Below are positions 33,883-42,500 of a DNA stretch of 64,000 nucleotides, in pieces. The notes beneath the pieces are model-generated. The model saw only the letters and a program-made list of their open reading frames with translations, searched no databases and had not been told where the DNA came from. Source of the DNA: an uncultured Devosia sp. (GTDB lineage: Bacteria; Pseudomonadota; Alphaproteobacteria; Rhizobiales; Devosiaceae). Location: the NCBI RefSeq assembly GCF_946479885.1, contig NZ_CAMLHM010000007.1, positions 41,715 to 105,714 of the forward strand, in the 5' to 3' direction. The translations under genes were made by a program, and so were the position numbers. Position 1 is the first letter of the stretch. Each line of letters opens with the position of its first letter.

Positions 33883-36581
33883 TGCTCTCCGCCGATTTCG
33901 TCATCGCTACGGCCGTCGGCTATGTCGGCCTGTTGTTCGTGCTGGCCTATCTGGGCGACCGGCGGGCGCGGACCAACACCAAATCGTTCCTGCACTCCCC
34001 AGCGGTCTACACGCTGTCGATCTCGGTCTACTGCACCAGTTGGACCTTTTATGGCGCCGTGGGCAATGCCGCGCGCAGTGGGCTGGAATTCCTCACCATT
34101 TATCTTGGTCCGACCTTGGTTTTCGTCGGCTGGTGGTTCCTGCTGCGCCGGCTCGTTCGCATCAGCCACAACCAGCGCATCACCTCGGTCGCCGACCTGC
34201 TGTCGTCGCGCTTTGGCAAGTCGAACCGGCTGGCCGTTCTGATCACCTGCATCGCGGTCATCGGCATCGCCCCCTATATCGCCCTGCAGCTCAAGGCCGT
34301 CACGTCTTCAATCCAGGCCGTCGCTGGCGCGTCGGAAGTTGGGCGCGGAAGCCTCACCGGCATCGACGATGTCGGCCTGGCGTTTGGCATAGCCGCCGGC
34401 ATGGCCCTCTTTACGATCCTCTTTGGTACCCGCCACGTCGATGCCAAGGAACAGCATCACGGCGTGGTCGCCGCCATTGCGTTCGAGGCGGTGGTGAAGC
34501 TGACGGCATTGGTGGCGGTCGGGGTCTTCGTCGTGTTTGTCGGCGGCGGCTTCGAGAACATCTTCAGCCGCGCCATCGAAGCGGGCGTTGCCGTGGACGC
34601 GCACGAAACGTTCGGCGCGCGCTGGCTGACGACACTTGGCCTGTCGGTGGCCGCCATCGTCTGCCTGCCGCGGCAGTTCCAGGTGACGGTGGTGGAAAAT
34701 TCCGACGAGAATCACCTGCGCGTCGCCAGCTGGGCCTTCCCGGCCTACATGCTGCTGATGAGCCTGTTCATCCTGCCGATCGCGGTATTCGGGCTGACGA
34801 CCATGCCCGCCGGCTCCAATCCGGACATGTTTGCACTGACGCTGCCCATGGCCTTCGGCCAGGACGCGCTGGCGCTGTTCGCCTTCATCGGCGGCTTCTC
34901 GTCGGCGACATCCATGATCATCCTGGAATCGATCGCGCTCTCGATCATGGTTTCCAACCATATCGTCATGCCGCTGATCCTGCGGCTGAGTCCGGCTGGT
35001 CGCGGCGATGGGCAGGGGGTGACGAGCCTCCTGCTGATTGCCCGCCGCTTTTCGATCGTGCTGATCCTGTCACTGGGATTTTTCTATTTCTTCTTCACGC
35101 GCGATTCCAACGCGCTGGCGCCAATCGGCCTCATCTCGTTTACCGCCATCGCGCAGTTCTTTCCGTCCGTCATCGCCGCCCTGTTCTGGCGCGAGGCCTC
35201 GCTCAAGGCCGCCACTGCCGCCATCGCGGCCGGGTTTGTCTTCTGGGTCTGGTGCAGCTTCCTGCCATCGTTCGAGTCGGTCTCCCCCCAGGTGGCGATG
35301 CTGCTGAGCCAGGGTCCCTGGGGAATTTCCTGGCTGCGGCCGGAGGCCATGTTCGGGCTCGACAATATCGACCCGCTGGCTCACGCCGCGTTCTGGAGCA
35401 TCCTGGTCAACGTGCTGACCCTGACATTGGGCTCGCTGCTGACCAGCCAATCGGCATTGGAGCGCATACAGGCAAGTGTCTTTGTCGATGTGTTCAAGCG
35501 CGGGCAGGTGCCGCGCGGCAATTTCGTGCGCGGCTCGGCTACCGCCAACGACCTGTTCTTCGTGGCCGAACGCGTGCTCGGCGAACGCCGTGCGGCAGCC
35601 TTGTTCGAAACCGAGGCGCGTGACAGCGGCGTCGACCCGGACATGCTGGAGCCATCGCCGGAGTTCATCGGGCGCCTCGAACGCGAACTGGCGGGCTCGA
35701 TCGGCGCGGCCTCGGCGCATGTGATGCTGTCAAAGGTGCTTTCGGGTAGCGAGGTGTCGCTCGAAGAAATGATGCAGATGGCCGATGAAACCCAGCAGGT
35801 CATCGAATATTCCCAGCAGCTCGAGAAAACCTCTGCCGAGCTGCGCTCGACGGCGCAACAGCTCGAGGACGCCAATGCGCAGCTGCGCGAACTCGATAGC
35901 CAGAAGGACGAGTTCCTCAGCCAGGTCAGTCACGAGGTGCGCACACCCATGACCTCGATCCGTTCGTTTTCCGAGATATTGCTCGATGCTGACGATATCG
36001 ATGAGGGGCAGCGCCAGCATTTCGTCGGCACCATCCATCAGGAAAGCCTGCGGCTGACCAAGCTGCTCGACGAAATCCTCGACCTCAGCGCGCTGGAGCG
36101 CGGCGAGCGCGCCTGGGAGAATGTGCCTGTTGATGCCGAGGCGGCGCTGGGGCGGGCGCTGACGGTGTGCGAGGCCCTGCTGCGCCAGCGCGGCGTCACG
36201 GTGGAGCTGGGCGAGCGGGCCAGCGCGACCATGGTGGAGGGCGATGCCGATCGGCTATGCCAGGTGTTCATCAACCTGATTTCCAACGCGGTGAAATACA
36301 ACGACTCCGATGCGCCAGTGATGCGGATAACCTCGATGGTGAGGGCGGGCAGCTTTGTCGTCGATATTGCCGACAACGGACCGGGCATCGCCAAGGGCGA
36401 GCGCAAGCTGATCTTCGAGAAGTTCGCCCGCGGCCAGCGCGGTGCGGCCGACCAGAGCGGGGCAGGGCTGGGTCTGGCCATCTCCCGGCAGATCGTCACG
36501 CGCATGAACGGCGCTCTCGATCTGGTGCCCGGACCGCTGCCAGGCGCCTGCTTCCGCGTCAGGCTGGCCGTGCTGCGCTAA
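33882..36581 (+). CDS. Sensor histidine kinase with sodium:solute symporter (SLC5-like) membrane domain
   Basis: 899 residues. The first about 560 form a membrane domain with around 13 helices and SSS features (SVYCTSWTFYGAVGNAA near 50, RFGKSNRLAVLIT, VCLPRQFQVTVVE). A coiled coil (about 640-675) leads to the kinase core: H-box FLSQVSHEVRTPMTSIRSF with His684, N-box FINLISNAVKYND, G1 DNGPGIAKGE, F-box and G2 GAGLGLAISRQIV. The best studied relatives are CbrA and CrbS, which control carbon and acetate use. No receiver or PAS domain is fused. Its stop overlaps that of the convergent channel gene. Confidence 0.94.
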   Translation: MLSADFVIATAVGYVGLLFVLAYLGDRRARTNTKSFLHSPAVYTLSISVYCTSWTFYGAVGNAARSGLEFLTIYLGPTLVFVGWWFLLRRLVRISHNQRITSVADLLSSRFGKSNRLAVLITCIAVIGIAPYIALQLKAVTSSIQAVAGASEVGRGSLTGIDDVGLAFGIAAGMALFTILFGTRHVDAKEQHHGVVAAIAFEAVVKLTALVAVGVFVVFVGGGFENIFSRAIEAGVAVDAHETFGARWLTTLGLSVAAIVCLPRQFQVTVVENSDENHLRVASWAFPAYMLLMSLFILPIAVFGLTTMPAGSNPDMFALTLPMAFGQDALALFAFIGGFSSATSMIILESIALSIMVSNHIVMPLILRLSPAGRGDGQGVTSLLLIARRFSIVLILSLGFFYFFFTRDSNALAPIGLISFTAIAQFFPSVIAALFWREASLKAATAAIAAGFVFWVWCSFLPSFESVSPQVAMLLSQGPWGISWLRPEAMFGLDNIDPLAHAAFWSILVNVLTLTLGSLLTSQSALERIQASVFVDVFKRGQVPRGNFVRGSATANDLFFVAERVLGERRAAALFETEARDSGVDPDMLEPSPEFIGRLERELAGSIGAASAHVMLSKVLSGSEVSLEEMMQMADETQQVIEYSQQLEKTSAELRSTAQQLEDANAQLRELDSQKDEFLSQVSHEVRTPMTSIRSFSEILLDADDIDEGQRQHFVGTIHQESLRLTKLLDEILDLSALERGERAWENVPVDAEAALGRALTVCEALLRQRGVTVELGERASATMVEGDADRLCQVFINLISNAVKYNDSDAPVMRITSMVRAGSFVVDIADNGPGIAKGERKLIFEKFARGQRGAADQSGAGLGLAISRQIVTRMNGALDLVPGPLPGACFRVRLAVLR

Positions 36582-37402
36582 TCCTGCCCGTGGTCGGGAA
36601 TATTGAGCAAGTGCCCGCAGGCCTTGCAATGGACGGCGTCCGGCTCGTGCTTCTGCAACCCGCAATGAGGGCACGGAAAATTCACCTTGGCGGGGCGGAA
36701 GATGGCCTGCGCCAGCCGCACGAACAGCGAAATGCCGATGATCATGATGACGATCGAGGCCAGCTTGCCTGACGTGCCGGGCAAGGTGATATCGCCGAAC
36801 CCTGTCGTGGTGACCGTTGCCACGGTGAAGTACAGCGCGTCGACATAGCCGACGATTCCCGCCTCTTCGCCGCGATTGGCAAAGGCCGTATAGACAAAGC
36901 CGGTGACCACGAAGAGGAAGACCAGCAGGTTGATCGTCGCCTGGATCGGCTCCTGGTAGAGCCCCAGGCCGCGTTTCTTGAGCGGCCGCCAGAATGTGGA
37001 GGTCCGCGTCAGCGTCCACAATCGCAGGATCCGCAGGAAGCCCAGATTGACCAGCCAGGCAGGGGCCAGCAGCGTCGCCAGGATGAAGATGTCGACGATA
37101 ACAGGCATCTGGCGCAGCCAGCGCAGGATGTCGGTGGAGGCCAGCGCCCGGGCGACCAGATCGGCCAGCAGTAGCGCCGCGATGGACAGGTCGATCCACA
37201 AAAACGACGCGTTATCGCGCAGCAGCGGTGTGGTGATGAAAAAGGCGATGATGGCCAGGTCGACGATAAGCACAGCCGCCTGGAAGCGCTGCGCAACGGG
37301 GGATTGGCTGTGATAGAGCAGCCGCAGCCTGGAGCGCAGGCGCGCGAACCCGGTCTTCCTGTCGGCGGCGCCGTTCACCGGCCTGTCTTCTTGCTTGCTC
37401 AT
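36578..37402 (-). CDS. Voltage-gated-type potassium channel with C-terminal zinc ribbon
   Basis: 274 residues from ATG 37402. Six membrane segments fit the voltage-gated ion channel fold: S1-S4 in about 45-150, with an Arg-containing S4-like helix (GFLRILRLWTLTR), then the pore with selectivity filter TVTTTGFGD near 220 and the last helix. The final 35 residues carry CPHC ... CKAC, a treble-clef or zinc-ribbon pair, followed by a short tail. The zinc ribbon is not part of the usual channel. Confidence 0.88.
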   Translation of the reverse strand: MSKQEDRPVNGAADRKTGFARLRSRLRLLYHSQSPVAQRFQAAVLIVDLAIIAFFITTPLLRDNASFLWIDLSIAALLLADLVARALASTDILRWLRQMPVIVDIFILATLLAPAWLVNLGFLRILRLWTLTRTSTFWRPLKKRGLGLYQEPIQATINLLVFLFVVTGFVYTAFANRGEEAGIVGYVDALYFTVATVTTTGFGDITLPGTSGKLASIVIMIIGISLFVRLAQAIFRPAKVNFPCPHCGLQKHEPDAVHCKACGHLLNIPDHGQD

Positions 37403-37482
37403 AGAACCGCCTTGCCAGCCATCAACCGCGGGCGCAGAACACAGTTCCCGTTCGGGACCGCACAATCAAGGTAGCTTTGCGA

Positions 37483-37983
37483 ATGACCATTTCCGTCTAT
37501 GGCATGACCGTGCCGATTTTTACCCGTATGCTGACCAACCTGCTGGCCATCATGGACAAGGCCGAGGCCTATGCCGCTGATCGCAAGTTCGACACGCTGG
37601 TGCTGTCCAACATGCGGCTGGCCCCGGACATGATCCCTTTCCGCGGCCAGATCATGATCGCCACCGATCACGTGAAGGGTTGCGTGTCGCGCCTGGCCGG
37701 CCGCGACGTGCCGTCCTGGCCCGACACCGAGGAAACCTTTCCGGAGCTTCGCGCCCGCATTCAGAAGGCGCTGGACCTGTTGGCGACGACCAAGCCGGAA
37801 GATCTCGATGGCGGCGACACGCGCGAAGTCACCCTGAAGCTCGGCGGCAAGGATGTGACCATGGCAGGCCAGACCTATCTGACCGAGCGGGCGCTGCCCA
37901 ACTTCTTCTTCCACGTCACCACGGCCTACGCCATCCTGCGCCACGCCGGCGTGCCGGTCGGCAAGCGCGACTATATCGGCTGA
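37483..37983 (+). CDS. DUF1993 family protein
   Basis: 166 residues from ATG 37483 (an in-frame TTG two codons earlier is less likely). It matches the DUF1993 pattern: SVYGMTVPIFTRMLTNLLAIMDKAEAYA at the start, LAPDMIPFRGQIMIATDHVKG, then the end HVTTAYAILRHAGVPVGKRDYIG. The family folds as a DinB-like four-helix bundle and its members are often called from plants and fungi as well as bacteria; the biochemical role is unknown. It stands alone between the channel and the FecR gene. Confidence 0.88.
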   Translation: MTISVYGMTVPIFTRMLTNLLAIMDKAEAYAADRKFDTLVLSNMRLAPDMIPFRGQIMIATDHVKGCVSRLAGRDVPSWPDTEETFPELRARIQKALDLLATTKPEDLDGGDTREVTLKLGGKDVTMAGQTYLTERALPNFFFHVTTAYAILRHAGVPVGKRDYIG

Positions 37984-38006
37984 GCCTGGGCCATCAGGAG
38001 CTGCGA

Positions 38007-38780
38007 CTACCGCTTGGGCGGCGGTGGCAGCCGTGGCGGCGGAGGTGTCGGCGTAACGACGCCGCTATCCTCGCTGCCCTGGTTGCTCTTGGGCACGTTG
38101 ACCTGGGGCTCTTCCGCGCAGAGCGCAGCGCCGCCCACCCGGAAGGGCGGCAGCAGCGGAGCCTGGAACCGTGCATAGCGGAATTCCAGGCTCAGCGGCG
38201 TGCGCAGCGGGTCGCTCCGCACGAAGAGATTCGCCTCGTCGTTGCTTGCCACGGCGACCTCGCAGTGGCGGGTCACCTGCTGGCAGGCGTCACCCGGGTT
38301 ACAAATCTGCAGGGCGCCCTCATAGAGCATGACCTTGGTCAGGCCGGGCTCCACGACAATGTCGAACTCCGTGCCACGCACCGCGATAGCGGCCGTCGGG
38401 GTCAGGATGGAATAGGCCGGCTTGGGGCTGTTGCCGGTGATGAACCGGAACGAGCCGCCCAGCGCGTTGATGGTCAGTTGCTGCGCCGTGTTGCTGGTTG
38501 CCATCAGGTACGTCTCGATCAGCAACGAGCTGCGCGGGCCGACCACGAGCCTGGTATCGTCGTCGAAGACGATCTGCACCAGCCCCGATGGGCCCGTGAC
38601 GACAAGGTCGCCAACCGAAACATCGGCGCCGACCTCGAGTATTCGGTCTGTGGAGTTGATCTGCACCTTGGCGTCTGGGTCGACGCCCACGGCCGTGCCT
38701 TCATTGGCGGCATAGGCAACAGGTGCCGCTGCCGACAGCAAAAGAACCAGCAAATGTTTCAACAGCCGCTTTTTCATCAT
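38007..38780 (-). CDS. Secreted FecR-domain protein
   Basis: 257 residues, signal peptide 1-24 (cleavage after AYA). The FecR domain is clear: ILEVGADVSVGDLVVTGPSGLVQIVFDDDTRLVVGP, then ILTPTAAIAVRGTEFDIVV. Four cysteines lie in the C-terminal half and the end is a Pro-rich tail (PTPPPPRLPPPPKR). There is no sigma factor or TonB receptor beside it, so this is a soluble or envelope FecR protein, not the iron-dicitrate sensor. Confidence 0.88.
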   Translation of the reverse strand: MMKKRLLKHLLVLLLSAAAPVAYAANEGTAVGVDPDAKVQINSTDRILEVGADVSVGDLVVTGPSGLVQIVFDDDTRLVVGPRSSLLIETYLMATSNTAQQLTINALGGSFRFITGNSPKPAYSILTPTAAIAVRGTEFDIVVEPGLTKVMLYEGALQICNPGDACQQVTRHCEVAVASNDEANLFVRSDPLRTPLSLEFRYARFQAPLLPPFRVGGAALCAEEPQVNVPKSNQGSEDSGVVTPTPPPPRLPPPPKR

Positions 38781-39002
38781 GCCCCGCTTGTCGCAATACG
38801 CAACTGAACACTCGATGAACGCTTGTAGCAGAAGCCTTTACCGCAACGGAAGCAGTCTCCCTGCAGGGCAGGATACTGAATTTGCCGGCCGGGTGGGGCC
38901 TGGCACGCTGAAAAGCGGTGCCCATCTGTTGCCGTAGCGCCAAGCAGAGGCTATTGGCTGGCATTTGCGGCGATCGGTCCGCCAAGCCCAGCAAGAGGCA
39001 CG

Positions 39003-39749
39003 ATGAGAAAACTGGCATTCGTCATACCCGCCTACAACGAAGAGGCGCTGATCGGCAAATGTCTGGAATCGGTGGTGGCCGAGATTGCCCGCTCGGGCGC
39101 CGATGCCGAAATCATCGTGGTCAACAATGCCTCGACCGACCGGACGGGCGAGATTGCCCGCGGCTTTCCGACGGTGCGCGTGGTCGATGAGCCCAAGAAG
39201 GGCCTAGTCAATGCCCGCGACGCCGGCTTTGCCGCCAGCCAGGGTTTCGAGCTGATCGCCAATATCGATAGCGACACGATCGTGCCGCCGGGCTGGCTGG
39301 ATACCGTGCTCGCCGAATTCAAGCGCGACCCCAAGCTAGTCTGCCTCAGCGGCCCCTATGTCTACTACGACATGAGCGCCTGGAGCCGGTTCCTCGTCGG
39401 CATGTTCTATGGCCTCACCTGGCTGATCTACGTGCTCAATCGCTATGTGCTCCGCGTGGGTTCGGTGGTGCAGGGCGGCAATTTCGTGTTCAAGCGCGCC
39501 GCCTGGGCGCAGGTGGGCGGCTATGACCGCACGATCCAGTTCTTCGGCGAGGATACCGACGTCGCGGTGCGTCTGTCCAAAGTGGGCGGGGTCAAGTTCA
39601 CCTTCGCCCTCAAGATGATGACATCGGGCCGGCGCCTCGAGAAGGAAGGCGTCTTCCGCACCGCCGGCACCTATACGCTCAACTTCTTCTGGGTGACTTT
39701 CCGCGGCAAGCCGGCGACCAAGGACTATACCGACATCCGCCCCGACTGA
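39003..39749 (+). CDS. Family 2 glycosyltransferase
   Basis: 248 residues from ATG 39003. A GT-A fold opens with FVIPAYNEEALIGKCLESV; NNASTDRTGEIA, the metal-binding IANIDSDTIVPPGW near 85, GGNFVFKRAAW, and the catalytic-type FFGEDTDVAVRLSKVG near 185 are present. A hydrophobic stretch around 130-150 could be a membrane-contact helix. Likely transfers a sugar to a lipid or exopolysaccharide; acceptor unknown. There are no other polysaccharide genes next to it. Confidence 0.92.
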   Translation: MRKLAFVIPAYNEEALIGKCLESVVAEIARSGADAEIIVVNNASTDRTGEIARGFPTVRVVDEPKKGLVNARDAGFAASQGFELIANIDSDTIVPPGWLDTVLAEFKRDPKLVCLSGPYVYYDMSAWSRFLVGMFYGLTWLIYVLNRYVLRVGSVVQGGNFVFKRAAWAQVGGYDRTIQFFGEDTDVAVRLSKVGGVKFTFALKMMTSGRRLEKEGVFRTAGTYTLNFFWVTFRGKPATKDYTDIRPD

Positions 39750-39868
39750 GGCCGCGCGCCGATGTTGCCGGTTAGACGATGTTAAGTTTCCCAAGAATGG
39801 GGAATCACTGGATGCTGTTCGCGCGTTAGTATGGGTTGCCGCATGGTGCGGCAGAGGGCCGGAACGCC

Positions 39869-41632
39869 ATGGTCATTCCGCCGGAGCTGCCCAGGTTCGT
39901 TTCTGCCGCCCGCCCGGGCGCGCTGCAGGCGCTTGCGTTGCAATCAGGCCAGGTGCTGGATGCCCGGGTTGTCGGTCCGGCGGCCAATGGCGTCACCCAG
40001 GTGGAAATCCGTGGCCAGCTCCTGAACCTGGTGCTGCCGACACTGGTCCAGACGGGAGAAACCATCAGGCTGGAAGTGCAGGGCGCTGGCCAGCAGATGC
40101 GGCTGGCCCTGCAGCAGGCCGTCGCACCCCTGCCGACCGCCGTCAGCCCCGCGCCGGCCGCGCCCGCACCCGATATCAGCCTGCCTCTGCCCAATCCGAC
40201 AGCGAGTGCCGCCCCGGCCCCAACGGGTGCGCCACCGATTCCTGCACAGGTGGTGCAGGGCCAGCAAACGGTAATGCTGCCGCAGGCCGCGGTTACGGAC
40301 ACGCCAGCGTCGTCGCCGAACCAACTGACCCCGCAAAGCGTCAATGCTGGCGTCAGTCCGCCAACGACGGCCCAGGCAGCCCAAGCGGCTCCGCTTGCGA
40401 ATGGGCAGGCGGCCAACCCGCCAGCCACAACTCCAACGCCCGCCGCGCCACCCGCCCCCTCAGCATCCGCGCCGTCGACCGTGGCGACGACGACTGTCAT
40501 CACCACAACGGTAACTACCCCGACGCCAGCAGCGATCTATCCGCAAACCAATCCGGCCAATCCCAATCCGTTGGCAGTCGCGGCCGCAGGCGCTGCCGCG
40601 ACGCCATCTGCACCGCCTGCCGCCCAGGCAGTGCCTGGCGCCGTGCGACCGGTTGCGCCGGCCATCGCGGTGGGCAGTGCCACAGCCCACGCGTCGTCGG
40701 GCAATCCGCTGCCGCAACCGCCGCAGCAGCCGGTGACGCCACAGGCGGCGCTCGCGCAGATGGTGCAGGCGTCCATTCCCAGCCAGGGATCGGTAACGGC
40801 GCTGACTACGGCCCTGGCGTCGATTGCCGGCAAGGTCGTGCTGCCCGAGCCGGTGGTGCGCGCCGCGCAGCAGGTGCTGGCCGGCCGCGTCGCCCTGGAT
40901 GCACCCCGCTTTGATGGGGCGGCCTTGCAGGCAGCCGTCAAGAGCTCGGGCGTGTTCCAGGAGGCCAGCCTGGCTCAGGGCCTGACACAACCCCAGGCCG
41001 ACATGAAATCGGCACTGCTGACGCTCCGGCAGACGCTGACCGCGTGGCTGGGCCAGCAAGCGCCGGTCGCCGCCGTGGCCCAACTGCCACCACCCCTGCG
41101 CGGCATCACGCCCCGTTCGCGCCCCGGCGACACCCCACCCATCGACGTGGATGCCACCCCCGAAGAGGTTGGCAAACACCTGCTGGAACGCACTGAATCC
41201 GCCCTTGCGCGCGTCCGGCTGCATCAGCATGCGTCCTTGCCCGACCCCGTAGCCAAGACAGCCGACTGGAGCATGGACTTGCCCGTCATGGTGGGAACGC
41301 ACCAGACGCTGATGCAAATCCACATCCATGGCGACCCGGAAGGGGAAACGGAAACCAGCGGAGAACGCGGATGGCAGATGCGCTTCGCCTTGAGCTTGCC
41401 CGATATGGGCGAGGTCGGCGCGCAGGTCACGCTTCGGGCCGGGGCCACCGGGGTCATGCTGTGGGCCACCGAGCCCACCGCTTCAGCCGCGCTCGAAGCC
41501 GAGATCGCCTCGTTGCGCGAGACACTGGGCGAAGCCGGCCTGCGGCCCGGTGCGGTCATCGTCCGGCACGGCGAGCCGCCGACGCCGGCCGTCGCTGCGC
41601 CCTCGGGTCACTTCGTGGACGAACAGCGATGA
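39869..41632 (+). CDS. FliK-like hook-length/needle-length control protein
   Basis: 587 residues from ATG 39869. The middle (about 80-300) is very rich in Ala, Pro, Thr and Gln and probably unfolded, as expected of a molecular ruler. The C-terminal part (about 465-575) has the Flg_hook fold pattern (WSMDLPVMVGTHQTLMQIHI, WQMRFALSLPDMGEVGAQVTL, then the RETLGEAGLRPG end). FliK acts with FlhB to switch export specificity in flagella. Here the next gene, in ATGA overlap, encodes an FlhB C-terminal-domain protein. No other flagellar genes are in the window. Confidence 0.8.
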   Translation: MVIPPELPRFVSAARPGALQALALQSGQVLDARVVGPAANGVTQVEIRGQLLNLVLPTLVQTGETIRLEVQGAGQQMRLALQQAVAPLPTAVSPAPAAPAPDISLPLPNPTASAAPAPTGAPPIPAQVVQGQQTVMLPQAAVTDTPASSPNQLTPQSVNAGVSPPTTAQAAQAAPLANGQAANPPATTPTPAAPPAPSASAPSTVATTTVITTTVTTPTPAAIYPQTNPANPNPLAVAAAGAAATPSAPPAAQAVPGAVRPVAPAIAVGSATAHASSGNPLPQPPQQPVTPQAALAQMVQASIPSQGSVTALTTALASIAGKVVLPEPVVRAAQQVLAGRVALDAPRFDGAALQAAVKSSGVFQEASLAQGLTQPQADMKSALLTLRQTLTAWLGQQAPVAAVAQLPPPLRGITPRSRPGDTPPIDVDATPEEVGKHLLERTESALARVRLHQHASLPDPVAKTADWSMDLPVMVGTHQTLMQIHIHGDPEGETETSGERGWQMRFALSLPDMGEVGAQVTLRAGATGVMLWATEPTASAALEAEIASLRETLGEAGLRPGAVIVRHGEPPTPAVAAPSGHFVDEQR

Positions 41633-41904
41633 ATGACGAGATCAAGCCGCGCGCACTGGCGGTGGCGCTGCAATACGAGAAGGGCTCGCGCGATGCGCCA
41701 CGCGTGGTGGCCAAGGGCAGGGGGCTGGTCGCCGAGCGGATCGTCGAACTGGCCCGGGAGCAGGGCATCGTCATCGAGGCCAACCCGGTACTGGCGGAGG
41801 CGCTGAGCGGGGTCGAGCTTGATGACACCATTCCGCTCGAGCTCTACGAGGCCGTGGCCATCGTCATCGGCTACGTGCTGCGGGTGGGCTCGCAGAAAAA
41901 ATAA
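41629..41904 (+). CDS. FlhB/EscU C-terminal domain protein (stand-alone)
   Basis: 91 residues from ATG 41629. The protein corresponds to the cytoplasmic C-terminal fragment of FlhB made by autocleavage: IKPRALAVALQYEKG aligns with NPTHIAVALRYD, but the NPTH cleavage tetrapeptide is replaced (KPRA), so it cannot and need not cut itself. The rest (RIVELAREQGIVIEANPVLAEALSGVELDDTIPLELYEAVA) is the standard FlhB tail. Stand-alone homologues (YlqH, FlhX types) are known and can partly replace FlhB fragments. Confidence 0.88.
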   Translation: MNDEIKPRALAVALQYEKGSRDAPRVVAKGRGLVAERIVELAREQGIVIEANPVLAEALSGVELDDTIPLELYEAVAIVIGYVLRVGSQKK

Positions 41905-41932
41905 GGCCCCGCGGACCGTTGGTCGCGGGGCC
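41904..41932. terminator. Bidirectional terminator between FlhB-like and lipoprotein genes
   Basis: GGCCCCGCGGACC and GGTCGCGGGGCC pair with one bulge around GTT. On the minus strand the stem is followed by TTATTTTTT, so it is a good intrinsic terminator for the lipoprotein gene and may also end the plus-strand pair. Confidence 0.75.
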
Positions 41933-41952
41933 TCGAGTCGCAAACGCCAGGC

Positions 41953-42312
41953 TTACTGGACGCCGAGCATCTGCTTGGTGGCAGCCTCGGCCATGTCGCC
42001 GGCCTGCTTGATCTGTTCGGCGCTGAGGTTCTGTGCCTTGGCGGCGTCTTCGGCGGCCTTGCGTGCCGCGGCGATCGTCTCGGTCTTCTGCGCGTCGGTC
42101 ATCGTGGCGGCCTGGGCCTGCACGGCCTGCATCGCCTGTTCGGGCGTCACGGCGGTGGTGTTTGCGGCAGGCGCCGTTGCAGGTGCGGCAGCGGGTGCCT
42201 CAGCAGCCGGAGCGGCTTCCGGCGTGGATTCTGCCGGGGTCTCGGGGTTGCTGCATGCCGCCAGGGCAAGCATGGCAACGGCGGCGAAGGAGAGCAGGAT
42301 CTTGGAGGTCAT
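41953..42312 (-). CDS. Small Ala/Pro-rich lipoprotein
   Basis: 119 residues from ATG 42312. Signal peptide with lipobox LAAC at about 16-19 gives a lipid-anchored Cys. A Pro/Ala/Glu-rich linker follows (AAPAAEAPAAAPATAP), then a helical, Gln/Ala/Lys-rich C-terminal half. No known family; probably an outer-membrane or inner-membrane lipoprotein. The upstream in-frame extension has no signal peptide and is rejected. Confidence 0.75.
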   Translation of the reverse strand: MTSKILLSFAAVAMLALAACSNPETPAESTPEAAPAAEAPAAAPATAPAANTTAVTPEQAMQAVQAQAATMTDAQKTETIAAARKAAEDAAKAQNLSAEQIKQAGDMAEAATKQMLGVQ

Positions 42313-42500
42313 TGGTTTTCCTATGGATTCGGCGGTTGAGCTGCAGATCACGGCTTCGTTACACTGGTAGTCCCGGCGAAGTTTTGGCGGCCTGATGGCT
42401 TTTCTGGGGCAGACCTGCGCAATCAATCAGCGCGGCATTGCAACCGCTTCCGCGGGTCCCCACTTGTTCTGCATTATTACTTGCTCCGGGGAGTGGGCAC

